Source: Belliella alkalica (GTDB lineage Bacteria > Bacteroidota > Bacteroidia > Cytophagales > Cyclobacteriaceae). Taken from it: DNA of 64,000 nt. The notes under the pieces are model-generated. The model had not been told where the DNA came from. It worked only from the letters and a program-made list of their open reading frames with translations, and searched no databases. Every line of letters starts with the position of its first letter. Position 1 is the first letter of the stretch. Where the stretch lies: contig NZ_JAKZGO010000004.1 of assembly GCF_022549785.1 (NCBI RefSeq), positions 235,603-299,602 on the forward strand, in the 5' to 3' direction. Below are positions 21,165 to 30,764 of the stretch, one piece after another. A program made the position numbers and the translations under genes.

Positions 21165-21944
21165 ATGGAAATATCTTTTTATAAATATCAGGGAACTGGA
21201 AATGATTTCGTCATGATTGATGACAGAAGTGAAGTTTTTCCTGAAAGAGATCTAAGTCTTGTCCAGCAGCTATGTGACCGAAAATTCGGGATTGGTGCTG
21301 ACGGTTTGATTTTGATTCGAAACAAAGAAGGCTTTGATTTCGAAATGATTTATTTCAATGCGGATGGCTCCCAAAGTATGTGTGGCAATGGGGCGAGATG
21401 CGCTGTTGCATTTTCGAAGTTCTTGGAAATAGTAGCTTTAGAAGCATCTTTCCTTGCGATAGATGGTCCGCATCAAGCATCGATTTCTGATGATATCGTT
21501 TCTTTGGGAATGGGAGATGTAAAGAGTCTTTCCAATTCTGGACAGGATTTCTTTGTAAATACAGGGTCTCCTCATCATGTCAGATTTGTAGAAGATGTAG
21601 CACAATATCCAATAGTGGAAACTGGGGCAGAGATTAGATACAGTAAAATGTATGAACCTGGAGGGACAAATGTGAATTTTGTAACACCCCTTTCATCAGA
21701 TGAAATTCACGTGAGGACATACGAAAGGGGAGTAGAAAACGAAACCCTCTCTTGCGGAACTGGAGTCACGGCCTGTGCCCTTGTGTATGGATACCAAAAT
21801 TCTCTCAATGAAGTCATTATCAAGACGCAAGGTGGGAACTTGAAAGTCAAATTCACAGCCTTAGCAGATGGTTCATTTAAAAATATCACTTTGATCGGAC
21901 CCGCGAAACAGGTTTTTCAGGGAAAATGGAAAAGTGATCAATAA
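21165..21944 (+). CDS. dapF: Diaminopimelate epimerase
   Basis: 259 aa from the ATG at 21165, where homology to the family begins (MEISFYKYQGTGNDFVMID). The two catalytic cysteines are Cys73 (SMCGNGARC) and Cys197 (TLSCGTGVTAC). It interconverts LL- and meso-diaminopimelate for lysine and peptidoglycan. Its length is normal. The next gene, secA, starts 151 bases downstream. Confidence 0.95.
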   Translation: MEISFYKYQGTGNDFVMIDDRSEVFPERDLSLVQQLCDRKFGIGADGLILIRNKEGFDFEMIYFNADGSQSMCGNGARCAVAFSKFLEIVALEASFLAIDGPHQASISDDIVSLGMGDVKSLSNSGQDFFVNTGSPHHVRFVEDVAQYPIVETGAEIRYSKMYEPGGTNVNFVTPLSSDEIHVRTYERGVENETLSCGTGVTACALVYGYQNSLNEVIIKTQGGNLKVKFTALADGSFKNITLIGPAKQVFQGKWKSDQ

Positions 21945-22095
21945 AAATTTCATTTAAATGTGAAGTATAAATAATTAACTAGTAGAAAAATTGAATTGTG
22001 ATTTTTGGCTTTTTTAATGCCTCATCATCCATTTCCTTATTTTCTATTGTAATAAAAACAAAGTAATTTTAAGCCGCAATTATATAAAGCATGAT

Positions 22096-25000
22096 ATGTT
22101 AGAAATTATAGCAAAAGGTCTGGCAAAAGTTTTTGGAACTAAGTCAGATAGAGATATAAAAGAGTTAACTCCAAAAGTAGCGTTGATCAATCAGGAATTT
22201 GAAAAGCTTAAAAACCTTTCTGATGATGAATTAAGGGGTAAAACAGCAGAGATCAAGTCAATTATCAACGGGGATTTGAAATCTTTTGATGATAAAATAA
22301 AAGGTTTTAGAGATCAAATTGAAGCTTTGGCACCAGATAAAGTTCATGAAAAAGATGCTCTTTATAATGAAATCGACAAGACTGAAAAGGAAAGAGACGA
22401 AGCTCTGGAAGTTGTCTTGGAAAAAGTAATGCCTTTGGCTTTTGCAGTAGTAAAAGAAACAGCAAGAAGATTCAAAGAAGCTGGAAGCCTGAAAGTCAAA
22501 GCCAATCTTTATGACAAAGAATTGGCGGTCAAAAAGGCAAACGTTGAGATAGTAGGTGATGAGGCTATCTGGCACAACAAGTGGATGGCAGCGGGAACGG
22601 AAGTAGTGTGGGACATGGTCCACTATGATGTACAGCTGATCGGTGGGATGGTATTGCATAAAGGCAATATTGCAGAGATGGCAACTGGTGAAGGGAAAAC
22701 TTTGGTTTCTACCTTGCCTTCCTACCTCAATGCTCTGGCTGGAAGAGGTGTTCATTTGGTAACAGTCAATGATTACCTTGCAAAAAGAGATTCGGAGTGG
22801 AATGCACCCCTATTTGAATTCCACGGTTTATCAGTGGACTGTATAGATAAATACAAGCCAAATTCCGAAGAAAGGAAAAAGGCTTACAAAGCTGACATCG
22901 TCTATGGAACCAACAATGAATTTGGTTTTGATTACCTGAGAGATAACATGGCTCGTGATGTAGGTGATTTGGTACAAGGCAAGCATCATTTTGCAATGAT
23001 AGATGAGGTCGATTCAGTATTGATCGATGATGCAAGGACACCCTTGATTATATCTGGTCCTGTTCCGAGAGGGGATGAGCATGAGTTTATGGACATGAAG
23101 CCGAGAGTTGCCACTTTGGTTGATGAGCAGCGTAAATTGGTTCAAGGATATCTTTCTGAAGCAAAGAAGCTTATTGCAGAGAAAAACGAAAAAGATGGTG
23201 GTTTGGCACTTTTCAGGGCATTCAGAGGTATGCCAAAATACAAGCCATTGATCAAATACCTTTCTGAGCCAGGGATTAGAGTGATTCTTCAGAAGACGGA
23301 AAACTATTACCTTCAAGACAACAAGCGAAATATGCCTGAGGCAGATGAGCCGCTTTTGTTTACAATTGAAGAAAAAACAAATGGTGTAGAGCTTACTGAC
23401 AACGGGATTGAAGTTATCACCAAGAAAAACGAAAACCCGGAATTTTTTATTCTTCCTGATATAGGAGTCGAAATCGCTGAGATGGAAAAAAATCCAGACT
23501 TGGACGATAAGGAAAAGTTGATTCGAAAAGAAGAAATCATCAAAGATTACGGTGTAAAAGCACAGAGAATTCACACTGTCAACCAGCTTTTGAAGGCATA
23601 CTGTATGTTTGAAAAAGACACTGAGTATATCTTGGTGGATGGAAAAGTGAAAATCGTCGATGAGCAGACAGGTCGTGTGATGGAAGGAAGAAGATATTCT
23701 GACGGACTTCACCAAGCGATAGAAGCGAAGGAAAATGTGAAAGTAGAGGATGCAACGCAAACTTACGCCACGATCACTTTGCAGAATTATTTCAGGATGT
23801 ACCATAAGCTTTCGGGTATGACAGGTACTGCAGAGACAGAGGCTGGGGAATTCTGGGAAATCTACAAATTGGATGTAGTAGTCATTCCGACGAACAGACC
23901 TATAGTAAGACAAGATAGGGACGACAAAGTATATAAAACAGTCCGTGAGAAATTCAATGCTGTAGCAGATGAAATTGTAGAACTGACAAGAGCTGGAAGA
24001 CCGGTGCTAGTAGGTACTACTTCAGTAGAGATTTCGGAATTGCTCAGCAGGATGTTGACGATCAAAAAAATCCAACACCAAGTCTTGAATGCGAAGCAAC
24101 ATGCCCGTGAAGCAGATGTGGTCGCTGAGGCAGGTAAGCCAGGAACGGTCACGATTGCTACCAACATGGCTGGTAGAGGTACAGATATCAAACTTACTCC
24201 AGAATCAAGATCTGCAGGTGGGTTGGCTATCATCGGTACTGAAAGACATGAGTCAAGAAGGGTCGATCGTCAGTTGAGAGGTCGATCTGGTCGTCAAGGA
24301 GATGTGGGATCTTCACAGTTCTTTGTGTCTTTGGAAGACAACTTGATGCGACTTTTTGGATCGGAAAGAATCGCAAAGCTGATGGATAGAATGGGACTGG
24401 AAGAAGGAGAAGTAATTCAGCATTCCATGATTTCCAAATCCATAGAAAGAGCTCAGAAAAAAGTCGAAGAGAATAACTTCGGTACAAGAAAGCGTCTCCT
24501 TGAGTATGATGATGTGATGAATTCCCAAAGAGAAGTAGTCTATAAAAGAAGACGAAATGCCTTGATGGGTGAGCGATTGGAGTTGGATATTTTGAATATC
24601 ATGTACGATGTTTGTTCTGATATCATTCAGATGGCAAAGTCCACTGAGGACTTGGAGAATCTGAGAATGAATATTTTCAGTTCCCTAGGAATTGACCATC
24701 CATTTAGAGCTGAGGATCTTGCCAATAAAGATGTGTATGCATTGACCCAAGAACTTTTTGACGCATCATACAAAAGCTATGTTTCCAAAAACGAAAGGAT
24801 TCTTGAAAAAGCACTTCCAATCTTAAAAGATGTGTATGTACAAAGAGGAGCTACTGTAAAGGAAATAATGGTTCCAATAACTGATGGATTGAAGCAGATT
24901 GGCGTAGTTGTTGGTCTAGAATCCACTGTGACCAATGAAGGTCGCGATCTGATCAGGGCCATAGAGAAAAATGTTACTTTGGCAATCATCGATCAAAATT

Positions 25001-25473
25001 GGAAAGAGCATTTAAGAGATATGGATGATTTGAAGCAATCTGTACAAAATGCTGTTTACGAACAAAAGGATCCGCTGTTGATTTATAAATTTGAGGCTTT
25101 TGAGATGTTCAAGCGTTTTGTAGGAAGATTGAATGAAGATGTAATTTCATTCTTGGCCAAAGCAGAATTGCCAACACAAGATCCAAGTCAAGTAAAAGCT
25201 GCCCAAGCACCAAAAAGTCAAGAAAATGTGCAGGCATCAAAAGCAGAAGTTGGAAGTACTCTAAATCCAGGAGCAAATAGGCAAGCTGCTGCAGCAGTGG
25301 CCAATAGACAAGCTGAACAGCAAGTAGTAGCTCCAAGGAAATCTGAGAAAGCTTATGGCAGAAATGACAGAGTTACAGCACAATATGCAGATGGTACTGT
25401 CAAAAAAGACGTGAAGTTCAAAAGTGTAGAACTAGATGTGGCAGCAGGAAAATGTATAATTATAGAAGGCTAA
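22096..25473 (+). CDS. secA: Preprotein translocase ATPase SecA
   Basis: 1125 aa. Walker A is ATGEGKT (Lys201) and Walker B is MIDEVDSVLID (Asp303/Glu304); the GTDIKL and RGRSGRQGD motifs of the second helicase domain are present. The protein is long because of the insertions common in Bacteroidota SecA. The C-terminus, after an Ala/Gln-rich linker, ends in a short beta segment (ADGTVKKDVKFKSVELDV) and lacks the usual CPCGSGKK zinc tail that binds SecB. It drives Sec export at the inner membrane. It leads a three-gene run with 9- and 3-base gaps. Confidence 0.97.
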   Translation: MLEIIAKGLAKVFGTKSDRDIKELTPKVALINQEFEKLKNLSDDELRGKTAEIKSIINGDLKSFDDKIKGFRDQIEALAPDKVHEKDALYNEIDKTEKERDEALEVVLEKVMPLAFAVVKETARRFKEAGSLKVKANLYDKELAVKKANVEIVGDEAIWHNKWMAAGTEVVWDMVHYDVQLIGGMVLHKGNIAEMATGEGKTLVSTLPSYLNALAGRGVHLVTVNDYLAKRDSEWNAPLFEFHGLSVDCIDKYKPNSEERKKAYKADIVYGTNNEFGFDYLRDNMARDVGDLVQGKHHFAMIDEVDSVLIDDARTPLIISGPVPRGDEHEFMDMKPRVATLVDEQRKLVQGYLSEAKKLIAEKNEKDGGLALFRAFRGMPKYKPLIKYLSEPGIRVILQKTENYYLQDNKRNMPEADEPLLFTIEEKTNGVELTDNGIEVITKKNENPEFFILPDIGVEIAEMEKNPDLDDKEKLIRKEEIIKDYGVKAQRIHTVNQLLKAYCMFEKDTEYILVDGKVKIVDEQTGRVMEGRRYSDGLHQAIEAKENVKVEDATQTYATITLQNYFRMYHKLSGMTGTAETEAGEFWEIYKLDVVVIPTNRPIVRQDRDDKVYKTVREKFNAVADEIVELTRAGRPVLVGTTSVEISELLSRMLTIKKIQHQVLNAKQHAREADVVAEAGKPGTVTIATNMAGRGTDIKLTPESRSAGGLAIIGTERHESRRVDRQLRGRSGRQGDVGSSQFFVSLEDNLMRLFGSERIAKLMDRMGLEEGEVIQHSMISKSIERAQKKVEENNFGTRKRLLEYDDVMNSQREVVYKRRRNALMGERLELDILNIMYDVCSDIIQMAKSTEDLENLRMNIFSSLGIDHPFRAEDLANKDVYALTQELFDASYKSYVSKNERILEKALPILKDVYVQRGATVKEIMVPITDGLKQIGVVVGLESTVTNEGRDLIRAIEKNVTLAIIDQNWKEHLRDMDDLKQSVQNAVYEQKDPLLIYKFEAFEMFKRFVGRLNEDVISFLAKAELPTQDPSQVKAAQAPKSQENVQASKAEVGSTLNPGANRQAAAAVANRQAEQQVVAPRKSEKAYGRNDRVTAQYADGTVKKDVKFKSVELDVAAGKCIIIEG

Positions 25474-25482
25474 ATTAAAGTT

Positions 25483-26007
25483 ATGATGAAATCATTTTTA
25501 AGTGGAATAGTGCTGATTTTCTTGCTAGGGTCATGTAATGTGATCAAGAAGGTTAGCAATGATACAAATGAATTTGATTCATACAACGAGGATTTGTCCG
25601 CTACCCGAATTAGCTTTCCTGGTATGGAAAACCAAATTGAAGACAAAGCAGAAGGCGAGTCTTTTAGTGGTAGTTTGGCTGTGGATTCTGATTTGGAGTA
25701 TGCATTAAAAAGAAATGCAGACAAAAATAGGTCAGAAAGATACTATTCAGGTTTCACAGTTTTGGTCTATAGTGGAGTGGATAGAGATGCTGCATTCAAG
25801 ACAAGGAATGATCTTTACATGAATTTTCCAGATATCAAAACAGAAATGGAATACCAGCAGCCACGATATTTGGTAAAAGTTGGGAAATTCACCAATAGAA
25901 TAGAAGCGCAAGCTTATTACAATAAATTGAAAGAGACATTTCCCATGACGAGAATCATTCAAGATCGATTCAAGAGAAATGGGTATGTAGATTCTGAAGA
26001 AAATTAA
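25483..26007 (+). CDS. SPOR-domain lipoprotein
   Basis: 174 aa. A lipoprotein signal ends LIFLLGSCNV. The C-terminal 75 residues form a SPOR domain: YYSGFTVLVYSG, AAFKTRNDLYMNFP, YLVKVGKFTNRIEAQAYYNKL. SPOR domains bind denuded glycan strands of septal peptidoglycan. It is tucked between secA and the M20 hydrolase with 9- and 3-base gaps, so the three are one operon. Confidence 0.85.
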   Translation: MMKSFLSGIVLIFLLGSCNVIKKVSNDTNEFDSYNEDLSATRISFPGMENQIEDKAEGESFSGSLAVDSDLEYALKRNADKNRSERYYSGFTVLVYSGVDRDAAFKTRNDLYMNFPDIKTEMEYQQPRYLVKVGKFTNRIEAQAYYNKLKETFPMTRIIQDRFKRNGYVDSEEN

Positions 26008-26010
26008 ATA

Positions 26011-27198
26011 ATGATCAAGGAAAAAATCAAATCACTCGCAAATCAGTATAAATCCGAAGTCATTGCCAATAGAAGGCATTTGCATGCCAATCCAGAATTA
26101 TCTTTTCATGAATTTGAGACCTTGGCTTTTGTAAAAGAGCAATTGTCGAAAATGGGTGTCACAGATTTTGAAGTCAAAGCAGAAACAGGCCTTGTCGTAT
26201 TGATCAAAGGCAACAACCCAGAAAAAAAAGTGGTCGCTTTGCGTGGAGATATGGATGCTTTGCCGATTATCGAGCAAAATGATGTTCCGTATAAATCAAC
26301 AAAGCCGGGTGTTATGCATGCATGTGGACATGATGTTCACACTGCTTCCTTACTCGGAGCTGCGCAGATTTTGAATGAAGTGAAAACTGAATTTGAAGGG
26401 ACAATTAAATTAGTTTTTCAGCCTGGAGAGGAGTTGATACCAGGAGGTGCTTCGTTAATGATCAAAGATAAAGCTTTGGAAAACCCTAGGCCTTCTAGTA
26501 TTATTGGTCAGCATGTGATGCCTTTGATCCCAGTAGGGAAAGTTGGTTTCCGTAAAGGGATGTATATGGCTAGTGCGGATGAGCTATATATCACTGTGAA
26601 AGGGAAAGGTGGCCATGGAGCCATGCCAGAGACTTTGGTAGATCCAGTTTTGATTGCTTCACATATGATTGTTGCCTTACAACAAGTGGTCAGCAGAAAT
26701 GCATCTCCAAAGATTCCTTCGGTGCTATCTTTTGGAAGAATTGAAGCACTGGGTGCGACTAATATCATCCCAAACGAAGTCAAGATCCAAGGTACTTTCA
26801 GAACACTTAATGAAGAGTGGAGAGCAAAAGCGCATCAGCACATGATTAGCATAGCCAAAGGAATCGTAGAAGGAATGGGTGGTGAAGTGGATTTTGAAGT
26901 TAGAAAGGGATATCCATTTTTGAAAAATGCTGAAGAACTCACAGATCGTGCTCAGCATGCAGCTATTGATTATTTAGGCGAAGAAAATGTAATCGATTTG
27001 GATATATGGATGGCAGCAGAAGATTTTTCTTACTACACACAAGAGATCGACGGCTGTTTTTATCGATTGGGAACAAGGAATGAAGCCAAAGGAATCACTT
27101 CTGGCGTTCATACACCTACATTTGATATTGATGAAGATGCGCTGGAAATTGGTGCGGGTTTGATGGCGTACCTTGCTGTTAAAGAGTTGGAAGCATAA
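26011..27198 (+). CDS. M20 family N-acyl amino acid amidohydrolase
   Basis: 395 aa, the standard length for M20D. The metal and catalytic motifs are RGDMDALPI, HACGHDVHTASLLG and FQPGEELIPGGA; the lid domain follows at about residues 185-300. It deacylates N-acyl amino acids or removes related groups and has no signal peptide. It is the last gene of the secA operon; two repeat elements follow within 250 bases. It is a diverged paralogue of the gene at 14459. Confidence 0.88.
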   Translation: MIKEKIKSLANQYKSEVIANRRHLHANPELSFHEFETLAFVKEQLSKMGVTDFEVKAETGLVVLIKGNNPEKKVVALRGDMDALPIIEQNDVPYKSTKPGVMHACGHDVHTASLLGAAQILNEVKTEFEGTIKLVFQPGEELIPGGASLMIKDKALENPRPSSIIGQHVMPLIPVGKVGFRKGMYMASADELYITVKGKGGHGAMPETLVDPVLIASHMIVALQQVVSRNASPKIPSVLSFGRIEALGATNIIPNEVKIQGTFRTLNEEWRAKAHQHMISIAKGIVEGMGGEVDFEVRKGYPFLKNAEELTDRAQHAAIDYLGEENVIDLDIWMAAEDFSYYTQEIDGCFYRLGTRNEAKGITSGVHTPTFDIDEDALEIGAGLMAYLAVKELEA

Positions 27199-27203
27199 AA
27201 AAA

Positions 27204-27356
27204 CATGAGTATCCGCAATGTTGTACGTTTGGTAAGAAGTAGCCACGTAAGTTGCAGATACTCGTCAACAGACAACAACTTACAGTCAATAGAACCACAA
27301 ATCGTTCATCCGACAATCTTTTGTTTGGCTACGTGTAAGAAAACGGATAGTCATAT
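27204..27356. repeat. Dispersed element with conserved ends, copy 2
   Basis: The first 35 bases (CATGAGTATCCGCAATGTTG...) and last 35 bases (...GGATAGTCATAT) match the minus strand of 13718-13886; the interior is different. The ends are inverted repeats (ATGAGTATCCG against ATGACTATCCG). It begins 6 bases after the M20 hydrolase stop codon. Confidence 0.6.
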
Positions 27357-27429
27357 AAAAAACTTTCAGATACAGAGAGATTCTAGATATTAAGGATATT
27401 TGTGTTTGAATCGTAAGCCCAATATCCAA

Positions 27430-27600
27430 ATATCATAATATGATTATACGCTTCTTTGCCAGTAGCTTTAATTTCAAGGTTGATTGCTTGCTAATGTTCA
27501 ATATCTATGAGTATCTAATATCAATTAATATCGGATCTAAGCTAAGTCAGGCTTGTTTTTAGTTAGTGGCAAAGTTCCGTATATCCGTATATCATAATAT
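27430..27600. repeat. Dispersed 135-bp element, copy 2, with 12-bp flanking direct repeats
   Basis: The core 27447-27581 matches 7014-7148 over its whole length. It is flanked by an identical 12-mer, ATATCATAATAT, at 27430-27441 and 27589-27600, which could be a target-site duplication. The flank repeat is absent at copy 1. Confidence 0.68.
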
Positions 27601-27670
27601 CTATATATATCCAGGCTTATAAATTTCAAAAGTATTTTATCAATATTTCTCGAGTATTTCAAATCGAATT

Positions 27671-28447
27671 ATGAAAAAAATTAAATCAATCGCATTAGCT
27701 CTAGTTTTAGTGTTGGGGATTCAAACTCAGTCTTTCGCATGGGGTGCGATTGGGCATTATGTAATCGGTAAACTTGCCGAATGGCAAATGGATGCCTCAA
27801 CTGTTGAGAAAGTAGAGGCTGTATTGAAGCAAGAATCAATCTCTGGTGTAGGTGTTTGGATGGATAACATTCGTTCGGACAAAAAATACAATTATACCAA
27901 TACTTGGCATTGGGTGACTACAGTAGATGGGGAATATGATCCAACCATCCAAGAAGAAGCAGGTGATGCTTATGAGGCCTTTTTAAGACTGAAAGAAAAT
28001 TTGAAGAGTGGAAAATTGACTCCAGAAGAAGAAAGAGATCAATTGAGAATGTTGATTCACATCGTAGGAGATTTGCATCAACCATTTCATGTAGGAAAGC
28101 CAGGAGATCGTGGTGGAAATGATGTGAAAGTGAGCTTTTTCAACAAGGAAACAAATATCCATGCGATCTGGGATTCTGATCTGATCGAAGGTAAAAAAAT
28201 GAGTTATTCCGAAATAGCAACAGAACTTCAGAAAAGAATCAATCCAAGTTTGGTTGAAAAGTACACCAAAACTACTCCAGCGGATTGGTTGAGAGAAGCA
28301 GCTGCCATCAGACCAGATATGTATGATATACCTGAAAATGGCAGAATTGGATATGAATATATTTACAAGCACTACCACCACACAGAAGAAAGATTGATTG
28401 CTGCAGGTATTAGGCTTGCACAGGCTTTGGAAGAGATATATGGATAA
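27671..28447 (+). CDS. S1/P1-type zinc nuclease, exported
   Basis: 258 aa. A signal peptide (ending TQSFA) leaves an N-terminal Trp, which in this family is itself a zinc ligand (WGAIGHYVIG). Other ligand segments are NTWHWV, IHIVGDLHQPFHVG and NIHAIWDSDLIE. These tri-zinc enzymes degrade single-stranded DNA and RNA and act as 3'-nucleotidases, probably to scavenge phosphate and nucleosides in the periplasm. It is a single gene with a terminator 21 bases past the stop. Confidence 0.92.
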   Translation: MKKIKSIALALVLVLGIQTQSFAWGAIGHYVIGKLAEWQMDASTVEKVEAVLKQESISGVGVWMDNIRSDKKYNYTNTWHWVTTVDGEYDPTIQEEAGDAYEAFLRLKENLKSGKLTPEEERDQLRMLIHIVGDLHQPFHVGKPGDRGGNDVKVSFFNKETNIHAIWDSDLIEGKKMSYSEIATELQKRINPSLVEKYTKTTPADWLREAAAIRPDMYDIPENGRIGYEYIYKHYHHTEERLIAAGIRLAQALEEIYG

Positions 28448-28467
28448 CTAGAAATCAATCATAAATA

Positions 28468-28507
28468 AAGAAAATCATGGTCAGTGAATGGCCATGATTT
28501 TCTTTTT
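28468..28507 (+). terminator. Rho-independent terminator of the S1/P1 nuclease gene
   Basis: A perfect 13-bp stem, AAGAAAATCATGG with CCATGATTTTCTT, is followed by T-rich sequence. Confidence 0.92.
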
Positions 28508-28584
28508 GTCCAATTTCTTTATCCTTTTAGCTTTTTAAAATCATATAGGTTAATTTGTGACTTTTTAACAAAAGCCATTGATCA

Positions 28585-30678
28585 TTGTCCGGATTCTTTG
28601 ATACCAAGATAGAATTTCTAAAAGGAATGGGTCCGCAAAAAGCCGCCCTTTTCAATAAAGAATTGAATATTTTCACTTTTGGTGAGCTGATACAGCATTA
28701 CCCTTTTCGATACGAGGACCGTACAAAATTCTTCAAAATAAGAGAATTGAATGAAGACCTTGACCATGTCCAGGTCATCGCTAGGGTAAGAAGTGTAGAG
28801 ACAATAGGAGAAGGTAGAAGAAAGAGGCTCGTAGCCCATATTTTTGACGAGACTGGAGAAATGGAACTGACTTGGTTCAAAGGTATTCAGTGGGTAGTCA
28901 AAAAGCTGGTGACGGGAGCTGTCTATGTGTTTTTTGGCAAACCAGCCAAATTTGGAAGGAAGTTTAGCATAGCCCACCCAGAGATGGATGTGTTCACAAC
29001 TGCCCAAGAAGAGCGGAATTCTTTCCAACCTGTCTATCCTACTACTGAAAAACTCAGGGCTAAATATTTAGATTCTAAAGGGATATCAAGAATTATGGAA
29101 GGGCTTGTCGCAACAGCCTATCCTCAGATTCAGGAAACAATGCCCGAGAATGTCTTGCAACGCTTCAATCTGATTCCCAAAAAAGAAGCACTCAAGCAAA
29201 TCCACTTTCCCGAAAACCCCGAAATCCTCAAAAGAGCTAGGTATAGACTGAAATTCGAAGAGTTTTTCTACGTACAATTGAGGCTACTAAAGCTGAAGCT
29301 TACCCGAACGGAAAAATCCCAAGGGCAAATCCTCAATCAGACAGAGTTGCTCACCAAATTCTACAAAGAGCATTTACCTTTTGAATTGACAGAAGCACAA
29401 AAGCGCGTGGTTAGGGAATCATTTGCGGATATGAAATCAGGCAAACAAATGAATCGCCTGATCCAAGGGGATGTGGGAAGTGGGAAAACCATGGTGGCAT
29501 TTATCTGTATTTTGATAGCAATCAGCTCTGGAGCACAAGCTTGCTTGATGGCACCGACGGAGATTTTGGCCAATCAGCATTTTGAAGGACTGAAAGAATA
29601 TGCCGATTTGATGGGTTTGAATATTGCCCTGCTGACTGGCTCTACCAAGAAATCTGCACGTAAAGTAATCCACGAAACGTTGCTTTCGGGTGATCTCCAT
29701 ATCATCATCGGAACCCACGCCTTGCTAGAAGACATCGTACAATTCAAAAACCTAGGATTGGCCATAGTCGATGAGCAGCATAGATTTGGGGTTGCGCAGC
29801 GGGCTAAGCTTTGGGCTAAGAATGAAAGGTTTATTCCCCATGTTTTAGTGATGACGGCTACGCCGATTCCACGGACTCTGGCGATGACACTTTACGGTGA
29901 TTTGGATATCTCAGTGATTGACGAAATGCCTTTGGGGAGAAAGCCGATCCAAACTGTGCATAGATATGACAAAGACAGGTTGAAAGTTTTTGGTTTTATG
30001 CGAAAGCAGATCGAATTGGGAAGACAGGTTTATCTCGTTTATCCATTGATTGAGGAATCCGAAACTTTGGATCTAAAGAATCTGATGGATGGCTATGAAA
30101 GTATCTGTCGGGCATTTCCTGAGTATCCGATTAGCATCGTGCATGGCAATATGAAAGCCGCTGACAAAGACTTCGAAATGCAGCGCTTTGTCAAAGGAGA
30201 AACCAAAATCATGGTTGCCACCACAGTGATCGAAGTGGGTGTGAATGTGCCCAATGCTTCGGTGATGGTCGTAGAAAATGCAGAACGATTCGGGCTTTCT
30301 CAGTTGCATCAGTTGAGAGGTAGAGTAGGTAGAGGTGCAGATCAGTCTTATTGTATTCTGATGAGCAAATACGAGCTCTCCAAAGACAGCAGAATCCGCC
30401 TAGACACCATGGTAAGGACTAACAATGGCTTCGAAATCGCCGATGTTGATTTGAAGCTCCGAGGCCCAGGTGATTTGATGGGCACACAGCAAAGTGGCGT
30501 TGCTGATTTGTTGATAGCTGACTTGAGCAAAGATGCAGCAATCTTGACCTTGGCAAGAGATGCGGCCCAAGAACTCCTACAATCCGACCCCGATCTCTCC
30601 CAACCTGAAAATGCGCTAGTCCTAAGACAAATCCGCGCTCAAAAGAAGCATGAGATCAATTGGAGTAGGATTAGTTAG
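28585..30678 (+). CDS. recG: ATP-dependent DNA helicase RecG
   Basis: 697 aa. The N-terminal wedge (FFDTKIEFLKGMGPQKAALF), Walker A GDVGSGKT (Lys301), the DEQH box (Asp396-His399), TATPIPRT and QLRGRVGRG are all present. RecG remodels stalled forks and Holliday junctions. The start is TTG at 28585: an in-frame TGA lies at 28579-28581 and no ATG/GTG occurs before residue 15, well inside the conserved N-terminus, so a rare start codon is forced. It is a single gene. Confidence 0.95.
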   Translation: MSGFFDTKIEFLKGMGPQKAALFNKELNIFTFGELIQHYPFRYEDRTKFFKIRELNEDLDHVQVIARVRSVETIGEGRRKRLVAHIFDETGEMELTWFKGIQWVVKKLVTGAVYVFFGKPAKFGRKFSIAHPEMDVFTTAQEERNSFQPVYPTTEKLRAKYLDSKGISRIMEGLVATAYPQIQETMPENVLQRFNLIPKKEALKQIHFPENPEILKRARYRLKFEEFFYVQLRLLKLKLTRTEKSQGQILNQTELLTKFYKEHLPFELTEAQKRVVRESFADMKSGKQMNRLIQGDVGSGKTMVAFICILIAISSGAQACLMAPTEILANQHFEGLKEYADLMGLNIALLTGSTKKSARKVIHETLLSGDLHIIIGTHALLEDIVQFKNLGLAIVDEQHRFGVAQRAKLWAKNERFIPHVLVMTATPIPRTLAMTLYGDLDISVIDEMPLGRKPIQTVHRYDKDRLKVFGFMRKQIELGRQVYLVYPLIEESETLDLKNLMDGYESICRAFPEYPISIVHGNMKAADKDFEMQRFVKGETKIMVATTVIEVGVNVPNASVMVVENAERFGLSQLHQLRGRVGRGADQSYCILMSKYELSKDSRIRLDTMVRTNNGFEIADVDLKLRGPGDLMGTQQSGVADLLIADLSKDAAILTLARDAAQELLQSDPDLSQPENALVLRQIRAQKKHEINWSRIS

Positions 30679-30764
30679 GGTTGGATTTTACCACAGATGG
30701 ACGCAGATTTAGACCATTCTCGATTCAATAAATATTGAGATTGGTCAAACAAGACAAACTTTTT

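Noticed and set aside
23014-23913. 299-codon frame antisense to secA
   Set aside because: The sense strand is unmistakably secA with all motifs, and the antisense product has no family pattern.
27205-27393. 62-codon plus-strand frame in the repeat
   Set aside because: Same reason; its middle is unrelated to the frame at the other copy.
30679-30764. ACCACAGATGGACGCAGATT phrase after recG
   Set aside because: Similar phrases occur by decay in many genomes; one copy here gives no structure to interpret.
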